Shown here: positions 1 to 8,300 of the stretch, piece after piece | Layout of the letters: each line of letters opens with the position of its first letter | Position numbering within the stretch: position 1 is the first letter of the stretch | Source: an uncultured Eubacteriales bacterium | GTDB lineage: Bacteria; Bacillota; Clostridia; Christensenellales; Aristaeellaceae | Assembly (NCBI GenBank): GCA_902764915.1 | Contig: CACWXY010000009.1 | Coordinates: 38,729 to 102,728, forward strand | DNA: 64,000 nt | Direction of reading: 5' to 3' | The notes under the pieces: model-generated | Databases searched by the model: none | The model's input: the letters and a program-made list of their open reading frames with translations, nothing else | Told to the model about the DNA's origin: nothing | Made by a program: the position numbers and the translations under genes

Positions 1-1
1 G

Positions 2-100
2 GCAGGCATTGCCGTATATCTTGCCGTTGCCCTGGCCTGTCATGCGCTTACCAAGGAAGACCTGAAAGCGTTCCGGCGCAGAAAGCCCCGGAAGTCCTGA
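2..100 (+). CDS. C-terminal end of a SpoVB/MurJ-like membrane protein (partial)
   Basis: Only the last 32 codons are inside the window, ending in TGA 11 bases before the next gene. The visible peptide starts with a hydrophobic run (AGIAVYLAVALACHAL) and ends in a basic tail (TKEDLKAFRRRKPRKS). This is how SpoVB/MurJ-type polysaccharide or lipid flippases end: a last membrane helix followed by a short cytoplasmic tail. In many Bacillota such a gene lies directly before mazG (yabN), then HU and the S4 protein, which is the order seen here. The call rests mainly on that neighbourhood, because the fragment is too short for family-specific motifs. Confidence 0.5.
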   Translation, partial: AGIAVYLAVALACHALTKEDLKAFRRRKPRKS

Positions 101-110
101 GGAGGAAAGC

Positions 111-1529
111 ATGTACCCGATTACTGTTGTGGGCCTCGGGCCCGGTGATCCCTGTCTTCTGACACAGGAAACCCAGGAGCGGCTGTTTTCCGGACAGCCC
201 CTGGTACTGCGCACCGCTGTGCATCCTGTCGCTGATCTGCTGAGGGAAAAAGGCATACTCTTTCAAAGTCTGGATGACCTGTATGAAAGCAGCGATGACT
301 TTGATGCGCTCACATCCGGCGTTGTAAACGCAGTAGCCGCTGCTGCGCGAACCAGTCCCGTACACTACGCTGTCATGGATCCCCTCAGCGATGAAACCGT
401 GATGGCACTTCGAAAGGCCTACCCCGCTTCGGTCCGCGTGTGTCCTTCCCCCAGTCTTCGGGATACAGCCCTTGCTTCTCTTCCCGACAGCTTTGTGCCG
501 GATACCAGTGCACGGATGCTCACTGCCTCCCGCGCCGCAGGCATGCCGCCGGACCCGGATCTGCCGCTTCTTGTCACGGAGCTTACGACCCGTGAAACAG
601 CCGGGCTGGTTAAACTGCAGCTGCTGGACCTGTACCCGGAGGAGATGCCGGTCGCCTTTGGACGTGTCGGACAGATGCGTTCCATTCCGCTGTATACCCT
701 GGACCGTCAGAAAACCTACGATCACCTGACCGTGCTCTTTGTACCCGCATCGCCCCTTTCTGCACGCACGCGCTACCGCTATGAAGACCTGCTGGCCATT
801 ATGGAGCGTCTCCGGGGTGAAGGCGGATGCAGCTGGGACCGGAAGCAGACACACCAGTCCCTGCGCCCGTATCTCCTTGAGGAAGCCTATGAGGCAGCCG
901 GTGCCATTGATGAGGATGATGACCTGCATCTGTGTGAAGAACTGGGAGACGTGCTTCTCCAGATTGTGTTCCACGCCTCCATTGCCCGGTCCCATGGAAG
1001 TTTCTCCGATACCGATGTCTCCACCGCCATATCCGCAAAGATGATCCATCGTCATCCCAATGTGTTTGCCGGCGCAGAGGAGGACGCATCCGTAACCTGG
1101 GACACCCTGAAAAAGGAAGAGCAGGGCATTCACTCGCAGTCCGAAATGCTCGCCGCTGTCAGCCGTGCGCTGCCGGCTCTCACCCGCGCCGAAAAAGTGC
1201 AGAAACGGGCCGCCAGGGTCGGCTTTACCTGGTCATCTGCTCTGGATGCCCTCCGGAAAGTCAGGGAAGAAACGGAGAAAGTCCAGTCAGAGCTGGAAGC
1301 CGGGCGCGATCCCATGGCAGAACTGGGGGATCTGCTCTTTGCCTGTGTCAGTGTGATACGCCTTTCCCAGAAGGATCCTGAAGAGACGCTCACGCGTGCC
1401 ACAGAAAAGTTCATTCGCCGGTTTTCCGCCATGGAGAGACAAATTCTTTCGGACGGAAAGACATTTGACGCCTTGACATTGAGCGAAATGGATGTATACT
1501 GGACGGGTGCGAAAACAGCAGAGCCCTGA
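111..1529 (+). CDS. mazG: MazG nucleoside triphosphate pyrophosphohydrolase with N-terminal tetrapyrrole-methylase-like domain (YabN type)
   Basis: This 472-residue protein has the two-domain layout of Bacillota YabN. Residues 1 to about 205 form a tetrapyrrole methylase-like SAM domain, with the glycine-rich start VVGLGPGDP. Residues from about 225 to the end form the MazG domain, with metal-binding acidic motifs LLEEAYEAAGAI and EELGDVLLQIVFH. A second, weaker MazG half follows (MAELGDLLFA). MazG domains hydrolyse NTPs to NMP and pyrophosphate and serve as house-cleaning enzymes in the cytosol; the role of the methylase-like half is not established. The ATG follows AGGAGGAAAGC. It sits between a SpoVB-like gene and HU, a conserved arrangement. 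Confidence 0.93.
   Translation: MYPITVVGLGPGDPCLLTQETQERLFSGQPLVLRTAVHPVADLLREKGILFQSLDDLYESSDDFDALTSGVVNAVAAAARTSPVHYAVMDPLSDETVMALRKAYPASVRVCPSPSLRDTALASLPDSFVPDTSARMLTASRAAGMPPDPDLPLLVTELTTRETAGLVKLQLLDLYPEEMPVAFGRVGQMRSIPLYTLDRQKTYDHLTVLFVPASPLSARTRYRYEDLLAIMERLRGEGGCSWDRKQTHQSLRPYLLEEAYEAAGAIDEDDDLHLCEELGDVLLQIVFHASIARSHGSFSDTDVSTAISAKMIHRHPNVFAGAEEDASVTWDTLKKEEQGIHSQSEMLAAVSRALPALTRAEKVQKRAARVGFTWSSALDALRKVREETEKVQSELEAGRDPMAELGDLLFACVSVIRLSQKDPEETLTRATEKFIRRFSAMERQILSDGKTFDALTLSEMDVYWTGAKTAEP
1473..1500 (+). promoter_or_regulatory. Promoter for the HU gene inside the mazG 3' end
   Basis: TTGACA (1473-1478) and TATACT (1495-1500) are separated by 16 bp. This is a near-consensus sigma-A promoter within the last codons of mazG, giving an HU leader of about 110 nt. 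The leader contains a 7-bp hairpin, ggatgca/tgcatcc (1574-1590). Confidence 0.6.
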
Positions 1530-1614
1530 AAAGGCGTCAGCCAATACGCTGCAGGCTTTGGCACATCATCTAGGGATGCATGCTGCATCCGGAAATTGAA
1601 GGAGGAATATTTCC

Positions 1615-1890
1615 ATGAACAAGAATGAACTGAGCACCGCATTGGTAAATAAGACCGAGCTGAGCAAGAAGGATGCCGATAAATTTGTCAACGCTTTTAT
1701 CGAAGTTGTCAGCGAGACACTCTCTGCCGGCGAAAAGATTCAGCTGATTGGCTTTGGCACCTTTGAAGTCAAGGATCGCCCCGCCCGTGTGGCCCACAAT
1801 CCCCGCACCCGCGAAGAAATCCAGATTGCGGCTGCAAAGGCACCCGTCTTCAAGGCCGGCAAGGCTCTGAAGGATGCTGTCAACAAGTAA
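1615..1890 (+). CDS. hup: HU family nucleoid-associated DNA-binding protein
   Basis: A 91-residue HU/IHF-fold protein of normal length. It begins MNKNELSTALVNKTELSKK and carries the family signature GFGTFEVKDRPARVAHNPRT, which includes the beta-arm with the DNA-intercalating proline (HNPRT). It is expected to bind DNA as a homodimer, bend it and compact the nucleoid. The start follows GAAGGAGGAATATTTCC. It has its own promoter inside mazG and its own strong terminator, so it can be expressed at high level apart from the flanking genes. HU between mazG and the S4 protein gene is common in Clostridia. Confidence 0.96.
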   Translation: MNKNELSTALVNKTELSKKDADKFVNAFIEVVSETLSAGEKIQLIGFGTFEVKDRPARVAHNPRTREEIQIAAAKAPVFKAGKALKDAVNK

Positions 1891-1897
1891 TCCATTC

Positions 1898-1927
1898 GCC
1901 CGCAGGCATTCCCTGCGGGCTTTTTTT
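1898..1927 (+). terminator. Rho-independent terminator after HU
   Basis: A perfect 9-bp stem, gcccgcagg/cctgcgggc, with a 5-nt loop is followed by seven T residues, 8 bp after the HU stop codon. Confidence 0.93.
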
Positions 1928-1941
1928 GAAGGTGATTTTCC

Positions 1942-2214
1942 ATGCGTCTTGATAAATATCTCAAGGTATCCCGTATTATCAAGCGCCGCACTGTAGCCAA
2001 TGAAGCCTGCAGCGGCGGCCGCGTTACACTGAACGATAAGGTAGCCAAGCCCGGTGCCGAGGTAAAGGCAGGCGATATCATGACGATCCGCTTCGGTGAC
2101 AAGCTGGGACGCTATGAGATTCTCTCTGTCCAGGAGACCGTGCGCAAGGATGCCGCCAGCAGCATGTACAGGGTTCTGTCTGAGGACGCCGGCGTGGAAG
2201 CGGAGCGTTCCTGA
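1942..2214 (+). CDS. rqcP: S4-domain RNA-binding protein RqcP (YabO/Hsp15-like)
   Basis: This 90-residue protein opens with a canonical S4 fold: MRLDKYLKVSRIIKRRTVAN, then GRVTLNDKVAKPG. In Bacillota the orthologue RqcP (YabO) binds the stalled 50S subunit with RqcH and helps C-terminal alanine tailing in ribosome-associated quality control. That role is taken from the family, not seen here. Length and position (after mazG/HU) fit. The ATG follows AAGGTGATTTTCC just after the HU terminator. The stop TGA is one base from the ATG of ispDF, so the two genes are probably translationally coupled. Confidence 0.9.
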   Translation: MRLDKYLKVSRIIKRRTVANEACSGGRVTLNDKVAKPGAEVKAGDIMTIRFGDKLGRYEILSVQETVRKDAASSMYRVLSEDAGVEAERS

Positions 2215-2215
2215 T

Positions 2216-3400
2216 ATGTGGTACGCATTGCTTCTTGCCGGCGGCAGCGGCAGCCGCATGCAGGCCGGTATGAATAAGGTATTGCTGCCGCTTCAGGGCA
2301 TGACGATTCTTGCGCGCTCCGCTCTGACACTCTCCCGGCATGTGGACGGCCTGGTCGCTGTGATCCGTCCGGAAGATATGCCCCAGGCAAAGGCTATCCT
2401 GGAAAGCCTGTCGCTTCCCTGTCCGCTGCTCTTTGCAGAAGGCGGCGATACCCGCCAGGCTTCCGTGAAAAACGGCCTGAAGGCATTGCCGGAAGCAGCT
2501 GATTACCTGCTTATCCACGATGCTGCCCGCTGTCTTGTGACAGACACGGTCATTGAAGAGGCCAAAGCCTGTGCGCTGCGCTATGGCAGCGGTATTCCCT
2601 CCGTACCTGTGATCGATACCATCAAGATTGCCTCTGCAGACGGCTGGGTAAGAAAGACCCCTGACCGTGCCTCGCTCTATGCCATGCAGACCCCGCAGGC
2701 CGTTGCGCGCAGGGATCTGGAAAGCGCCATGCAGACAGCAGAGCAGGATGCATTTCTGGGGACCGACGATGCTTCCCTTCTGGAGCACGCCGGCATGCAG
2801 GTTCATCTGAGTCCCGGTGATCCGGATAACCTGAAGATCACGCGCCCGCAGGATATGGAGCAGGCGAAGAGAATCCTGGCAAAGGAGGACAGACCCATGG
2901 AGAAGGCATGGCATGTAGGCCACGGCTATGACGTACACCGTCTGACGGACGGGCGTAAACTGATTCTCTGCGGCGTGGAAATACCGTATGCAAAAGGCCT
3001 TGACGGGCATTCCGATGCGGATGTGGCGCTGCATGCGCTCATGGATGCCATGCTGGGAAGCGTCGCGCTGGGCGATATCGGTCATCTCTTCCCGGATACG
3101 GACGATGCATATCTGGGCATTTCCTCCATGGTGCTTCTGCAGAAATGCCGGGAAGCACTGCATGCTGTCCATGCCAGTGTCTCCCAGCTTGACCTTACCA
3201 TTGTCGCGCAAAGCCCGAAACTAGCTCCCTATGTCCCGGCCATGCGCGAGAATATTTCTCATGCCCTGGCACTTCCCCTCTCCTGCGTGTCCGTCAAGGC
3301 AACCACTACGGAACACCTGGGGTTTGAAGGACGCGGAGAAGGCATTTCCGCAACTGCAGTGGTCATGACGGAAGTAGTGACGGATGCCTCCATGAACTGA
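2216..3400 (+). CDS. ispDF: Bifunctional IspD/IspF enzyme of the MEP isoprenoid pathway
   Basis: This 394-residue protein is a fusion. Residues 1 to about 222 are IspD (CDP-ME synthase), with nucleotide-binding LLLAGGSGSRM and the HDAAR block. Residues from about 228 are IspF (MECDP synthase), with metal ligands in GYDVH, GHSDADV and GDIGHLFPDTD and the C-terminal TTEHLGF block. Together they catalyse the third and fifth steps of 2-C-methylerythritol 4-phosphate conversion to IPP/DMAPP. An open frame extends upstream to 2096, but that part lies inside rqcP; the ATG at 2216 gives the true IspD start MWYALLLAGG. No IspE gene lies between the steps. A strong terminator follows. Confidence 0.95.
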   Translation: MWYALLLAGGSGSRMQAGMNKVLLPLQGMTILARSALTLSRHVDGLVAVIRPEDMPQAKAILESLSLPCPLLFAEGGDTRQASVKNGLKALPEAADYLLIHDAARCLVTDTVIEEAKACALRYGSGIPSVPVIDTIKIASADGWVRKTPDRASLYAMQTPQAVARRDLESAMQTAEQDAFLGTDDASLLEHAGMQVHLSPGDPDNLKITRPQDMEQAKRILAKEDRPMEKAWHVGHGYDVHRLTDGRKLILCGVEIPYAKGLDGHSDADVALHALMDAMLGSVALGDIGHLFPDTDDAYLGISSMVLLQKCREALHAVHASVSQLDLTIVAQSPKLAPYVPAMRENISHALALPLSCVSVKATTTEHLGFEGRGEGISATAVVMTEVVTDASMN

Positions 3401-3417
3401 ACACGTGATTCCTGTAC

Positions 3418-3448
3418 ACCGGCTCCCATTCGAGGAGCCGGTTTTTTT
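3418..3448 (+). terminator. Rho-independent terminator after ispDF
   Basis: An 8-bp stem ccggctcc/ggagccgg (3419-3426 / 3434-3441), extendable by one A-T pair, is followed by seven T residues. Confidence 0.93.
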
Positions 3449-3590
3449 GTTTCCGTCCCGTGAAAAGCCTCTGCTGCCCGGCCTTCCCTGCCTCACTGCC
3501 GGGACGGTCGGCTGCCATTCCATGCATTCTCCGCACGTCTGAACGTATTCATTATTCTACAAATTTACTGTGCTAATACACATTATTTGT

Positions 3591-3619
3591 TTGTTATAAC
3601 ACTAAATTTGTGATACAAT
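3591..3619 (+). promoter_or_regulatory. Promoter of the XRE regulator gene, in an AT-rich segment with inverted repeats
   Basis: TTGTTA (3591-3596), a 17-bp spacer and TACAAT (3614-3619) with an upstream TG (3611-3612) make an extended -10 promoter. The 9-mer acaaattta (3559-3567) is repeated inverted as taaatttgt (3603-3611). The palindrome gttataac lies at 3593-3600, over the -35. These are candidate operators for autoregulation. Confidence 0.65.
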
Positions 3620-3650
3620 GGTCCCAGTCACAGGAAAGGAAGTGCATCTC

Positions 3651-4037
3651 ATGTCCCGCAAACCTGTCAGTCGTCCGGAAGTCAATCAGGCACGCAGGCG
3701 ATACATGGGCCAGGTGATCCGCAAATATCGCATCATGGCTTCCATGGAGCAGGCCGAACTGGCCTCCCGGCTCGGCGTAACCAAGTCGGCCGTGGGCAAC
3801 TGGGAACTGGGATTTTCCCGTCCCGACCTGGACACGCTTCCCACCCTATGCGCTGTTCTGCACGTTCCCGTGGCAGAGCTTCTGCAGATGCATCCGGAAA
3901 TAGCGCCTGATCCTGCCCAGGACATACAGATGCTGGAAAAGATTCGCCGGCTTTCTGAAAACGACAGGCGCATTCTCTCCACCGTGATCGAGCGTCTTCT
4001 TCTCGGCACAAAGAAAAAAGCCGGCTCTGCCCGATAA
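3651..4037 (+). CDS. XRE-family helix-turn-helix transcriptional regulator
   Basis: The protein has 128 residues from the ATG at 3651. An upstream in-frame ATG at 3618 overlaps the promoter -10 and is unlikely to be used; the chosen start has GGAAAGGAAG in front of it. Residues about 18-75 form a lambda-repressor-like HTH: IRKYRIMASMEQAELASRLG, then VTKSAVGNWELGFSRPD. The C-terminal 50 residues (LEKIRRLSENDRRILSTVIERLL) look helical and may dimerise. The target is unknown. It is monocistronic, converges with the CARF nuclease gene and shares a hairpin with it. Inverted repeats over its promoter suggest autorepression, which is an inference. A role in control of the convergent gene pair cannot be judged from the sequence. 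Confidence 0.85.
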   Translation: MSRKPVSRPEVNQARRRYMGQVIRKYRIMASMEQAELASRLGVTKSAVGNWELGFSRPDLDTLPTLCAVLHVPVAELLQMHPEIAPDPAQDIQMLEKIRRLSENDRRILSTVIERLLLGTKKKAGSAR

Positions 4038-4058
4038 GCAGAATTTACCCACGCAGAA

Positions 4059-4109
4059 AAGCGCACCTTCTTCCTGGCCATGTATGCGGCCATCAAAGAA
4101 GGTGCGCTT
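4059..4109. terminator. Long hairpin between convergent genes, probable bidirectional terminator
   Basis: Perfect 14-bp arms aagcgcaccttctt (4059-4072) and aagaaggtgcgctt (4096-4109) enclose a smaller ggcc/ggcc stem. The hairpin lies 22 bp after the XRE stop and 82 bp past the CARF nuclease stop on the other strand. The T-runs are short (four T on the minus-strand reading), so termination efficiency is uncertain. Confidence 0.6.
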
Positions 4110-4191
4110 CCAATTTCCGGCATTGCTGTTTCAGGAATCATGGTTCCGCTGAAAGCAAGCATACCGCGCAGTTCCCGGGAACCGCTTCCCT

Positions 4192-5367
4192 TCAGCGCGT
4201 CAGGTCCATGCTTTCCGTGGTCTTCAGCCGTTTTTTCAGATGGATCAGGTCACAGTCCTCCCATTCCACAATCTCAATGCCCAGCTCCCGCGCACGGTTG
4301 CGCATGACTTTTCTGGCACGGGTTGCGCTGGCGGACGTCACAATCATGGCTCTGGAGCCTTTCCCGCCAAACCGGTCACGCAGTATGGCCAGCTCATTGA
4401 GCGCTTCCGTGCGGATCTCGCATGTCTTGCAGGAAATCAGCAGCGGCTGTACGCCGCGCACTGCCATGACGTCAATCTCATTTGTCACGGCGTCCTGCTT
4501 TTTCCCGCCTTCCCAGTTAACAACAGCGCTGAGAACCACATCGTCAAACAGCCCCGTTGCCCGGCAGGCCCGGAACACCTGCAGTTCCAGCACCGATCCC
4601 ATATCCCGCAGCCAGAATCGTGCCATGGGATCCCTAAAACGGAAGGAAAAGCCTTCATCATTCCACTGAAAATCGAGGATCAGTCCGCAGTCGGCCAGCG
4701 CTTCCAGCATTCCGCGGTCGGCCGTGACCATGTGCTGGTCTGCCTTGACGCAGGGACTGCCCCTGGCCATAAGCGTATCATCATCGGCGCGGGATATCTT
4801 CTGTATCATACTGATCTGCCGGTTCCATACCCTGCGGTAGTGCGCATAGACCGAAAACAGCGCATCAATGGATGCTTCCTGATCAATCAGGGCTTTCGAA
4901 TCCTCGCGTCCAGGCAGAAGCTGCCCTCCGGCCATCAGAAAACAGGAGGCGGCATCCAGGCGTACCCTGCAGGGAAGATTGCGGGCAAATGGTGCATTCC
5001 GGATTTCAAAGAACGCGTTCTTTTTCCGGCTGTAGGTAATCACCGGAATATCCCGGCATACGCTGCCCGCGGCAAACAGGGCCGCATCCGTGCCTCCGGA
5101 GATGTCCACACAGCAGTCCTCATGGCTCTGCAGAATCTCCTTCAGCACTTTCTCCACGCTTCCGGCATTCAGAAGGCTGACCGCGGCAAACGTCAGATGC
5201 ACCTTACATCCCCGGTGCGCAAAATACGCCTCCAGCGCCTTATGCAGTGCACGGTTCTCCGCCACATCCGGCGGACAGACATAGATCGTCTCCTGCGGAT
5301 GAAACATTTCCGTTCCCAGTACATTTTCGATCGGTCTTTCATCATACAGTTCTATCAGTGTTTTCAT
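4192..5367 (-). CDS. CARF-domain PD-(D/E)xK nuclease, DUF1887 (Card1/Can2-like) family
   Basis: A 391-residue protein. Residues about 1-140 form a Rossmann-type CARF fold, with the DUF1887 motif seen as VDISGGTDAAL (88-97). The middle (about 150-260) is a helical linker. The C-terminal third is a restriction-endonuclease-like core: NEIDVMAVRG supplies E297 and D299, and ISCKT supplies K314. Card1/Can2 relatives are switched on by cyclic oligoadenylate from type III CRISPR-Cas10 and then cut DNA or RNA; that is family knowledge. Here no cas10, cas6 or array is in the window. The family Lys of GGTK is Asp (D94). The ATG lies inside the 3' end of the fusion helicase gene with a 26-bp overlap, so the two are surely co-expressed. 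The open frame continues upstream to 5760 but there it shadows the helicase. Confidence 0.85.
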   Translation of the reverse strand: MKTLIELYDERPIENVLGTEMFHPQETIYVCPPDVAENRALHKALEAYFAHRGCKVHLTFAAVSLLNAGSVEKVLKEILQSHEDCCVDISGGTDAALFAAGSVCRDIPVITYSRKKNAFFEIRNAPFARNLPCRVRLDAASCFLMAGGQLLPGREDSKALIDQEASIDALFSVYAHYRRVWNRQISMIQKISRADDDTLMARGSPCVKADQHMVTADRGMLEALADCGLILDFQWNDEGFSFRFRDPMARFWLRDMGSVLELQVFRACRATGLFDDVVLSAVVNWEGGKKQDAVTNEIDVMAVRGVQPLLISCKTCEIRTEALNELAILRDRFGGKGSRAMIVTSASATRARKVMRNRARELGIEIVEWEDCDLIHLKKRLKTTESMDLTR

Positions 5368-8300
5368 AGCTGTCCTCGCCCTTTCGGATGAACTGAATAT
5401 CCGGAAGCACAACAAGTGCTTCCTCTGCCGCATCCCGTTCTTTCCAGTACACCAGATACCGCACCTGCACCTGTTCGATCCGGTATCCGCTATGCAGATA
5501 ATTTTCCACCTTTTCCTGGCAGTTCCTGGAAAGCGCGGCCACGCTCTCCCTGCATCCGTCCAGCACAGCATAGAGCCGCTTCCCTTCCAGAAACAGCGGC
5601 ATGCCCGCATGAAGACGGCACACAGCTTTCTGACAGGTATAGGCATAGCCCAGATACACATCCCGCATGGTGCACTGATAGAGAATCGTGTCCGGCTGCG
5701 GATATACCGTCGTATCCGTTTCATGGGGCTGCTCATCGAACAGATTGCCGTGACATACAATGGTCAGATGATGCCGCGCCCGGGTCATGCCCACATACAT
5801 CGCCCGCAGGGCTTCCTGTCCGTCATAGTCCCAGGCCTCCAGCCCCATATAGACGCTGTCGTATTCGCGGCCTTTGGCGCGATGAATGGTGGAAACCCAG
5901 ATGGCCTTCCTGCCGCCCGTCAGAAAGTCCTGTACATTGGATTCATAGAGGAATGTTTCCAGATCGGAACGGTATTTCTGCTGCACCGTTTTACCAAATA
6001 CATGAAAAAGCTGGCGGCAGGCGGCATAGTTGGGGCTTTCCGAGAATGTCTGACGGAAACGCGCCAGCAGTTCGTTCCATGTCTCCTCGGAAATCTTCGC
6101 CTGCTCATTCCCGATCCAGGAAAGGAAGGTGCGGATTTCCAGAAGACTGGGCAGACTGAACCCATCGGTTGACTGTACAAGAAACGCCTTCAGCCCATGA
6201 TAATTCAGCAGGCTTGCCATCAGCGCAGCCTCCTCGTTTGTCCGAAGCAGGATACAGGCAGAGCCCTGGGGCGGATCCTTCTTCAGCTTATCAAGCAGCG
6301 CCATGGTGAGATACGGCGATGTGCAGGAGAGAATCTCCACGCGCCCCTTTTCCCCGGTCACCGATCGGATTGGCTCCGTTTTCATCCTGTGAGCAAGCCG
6401 GGTGACAAACCGGTTCGCGAGGTCCACAATCGCAGCATCCGAGCGGTAGTTCTCCAGAAGGGAATACATGGTCCCGCCGTCTTTCAGCAGCGCTTCCATG
6501 TATCTGGCGCTGGATCCGCGCCAGGAAAAGATGTTCTGATCGTCATCGCCTACGGCAATCAGCCGCATTGCAGGATTCAGCTCCAGAAGCGCGCAGACCA
6601 GCTGATAGGCATCCTCGTCCATATCCTGCGCCTCATCAATGACAAGGCATGTCCGGGATACATGATTGCCTTCCGCCTTACCGGCACGTATGTATTCCGT
6701 CGCCTGCGCCACTACATGGCCGGAGTCCTCCACATTACCTACCCGGCCCAGGAGATCAAAACAGAAGGAATGGAATGTCTTGATGTCCACATAGTACGCC
6801 CGGTTGCCCACCAGTTCCTTCAGCCGCAGGGTAAACTCGGCAGCCGCGCTCCTGGAAAAGGTCAGCATCAGCAGCTGTTCGGGACGCACATCCTCCAGCA
6901 GCAGAAGCGAGGCCAGTTTATGCACCAGCACCCGTGTCTTTCCGCTTCCCGGACCGGCTGCGACGATCACGCGGTTCTCCCTGGCATCCAGTATGGCCTT
7001 CTGAGAGCGGGAAAGCGCGGCGATCAGACGGTCATAGCGTTCCCGTGACATGCTCAGATGCAGCATGCTGGCTTCATCGCCCGGGAAATAGGTGCGCAGG
7101 AATGTCCTGTCCGGCATACTGAAATAATCGGTCATCAGCTGCTGGGCTTGAGCCGGATCCTTCAGCAGCCGTTCCAGGTATCGGCCCATGATATGGATCT
7201 GCTCTGTCCTGTGACTGTAGTACTGTGCCAGAAGCGCATAGGCTGTGCTGCGGAAGCGGCTGCGCTTTCCGGCCTGCTGCAGATGAATCTTCATGGCATT
7301 GTATGTCACAAAGAATCCGCCCTCCAGCTCCACAGTACGTGTGCGCGCCAGATACAGAAGCGTGCGGTCCACTGCCTTGGGATCCACGGTAAACTGATCC
7401 TTGATCAGGTTCGGCTGCGCATGGTAGTACTCCAGCATGCGCAGCGGCGAAAACATGACTTCTCGGTCTGACGTGTCCTTCTCCTGTCGCTGCGCAAGCT
7501 TACCGTACAGGTATTCCAGCGCCGCGCAGGATACCTCATAGCGCATGGAAAGATCCCTGCGCATGGCTTCCCGGTCCCAGAGCATGGACACGGTCAGCAG
7601 ATCCTGTGAGGCTGGAACCTTCTTCATGAAACCGCGTACCATCCAGTAGACAATCAGAATACGCAGGGAACGCACGGTGGACGGATATCCCCGGCGCAGG
7701 GCTTCCTCATTCAGTTCCTTGAAGCGCACATCCGCATTCTCGGGCATCACATCCATCAGATAGGTTTCCAGCGCAACGAACTGCGTCATATGCGCACGGG
7801 CTTCCTTTTCACTCTTTTCCAGGTATGCCGTCATGTCCTGTGTCTTGGCAAGTATGCCTGATATGCGCAGTCTCTGTACGATGCCGGCAACATATTCCGT
7901 TTCCAGCCCCAGCCTGTCCGCGATATAGTCAATGCGCGATTCCGCCTCATCATTGCCCGCACGGAAATGACTGTAGCGCGAGAAAAGAAAGCTCATGATA
8001 CGCTTGGCATGCACCTTCTCCTGTTCACTGAACTCATGGCTTTTCTCAATCATTTCCGATGCTTCAGCCATGGTGTGCACAAGAATGCCGGATGCATAGA
8101 CATGCGGCACATTCTCCTGTCTTTTCAGCACATCTCCGTTTTCCAGCCACAGAAGACCGCCCGTGACCTTGGTGTCTGCGCTGGTATACGCGTCATTCCA
8201 GCCCGCTTCCCTGGCCAGTTCCAGAGCCGAGCACAGAACATCCTGCCGCTTTCCCGCAAGCCTTCGCAGCGCGCCTTCCAGCTGACGCACGTCATCCAGG

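Noticed and set aside
4240..5391. 383-codon plus-strand open frame opposite the CARF nuclease
   Set aside because: It is a shadow of the DUF1887 gene and shows no recognisable domain.
5368..5760. 131-residue N-terminal extension of the CARF nuclease
   Set aside because: It lies wholly inside the helicase gene in another frame, with basic/Cys-rich shadow composition. MKTLIELYDE begins the CARF fold.
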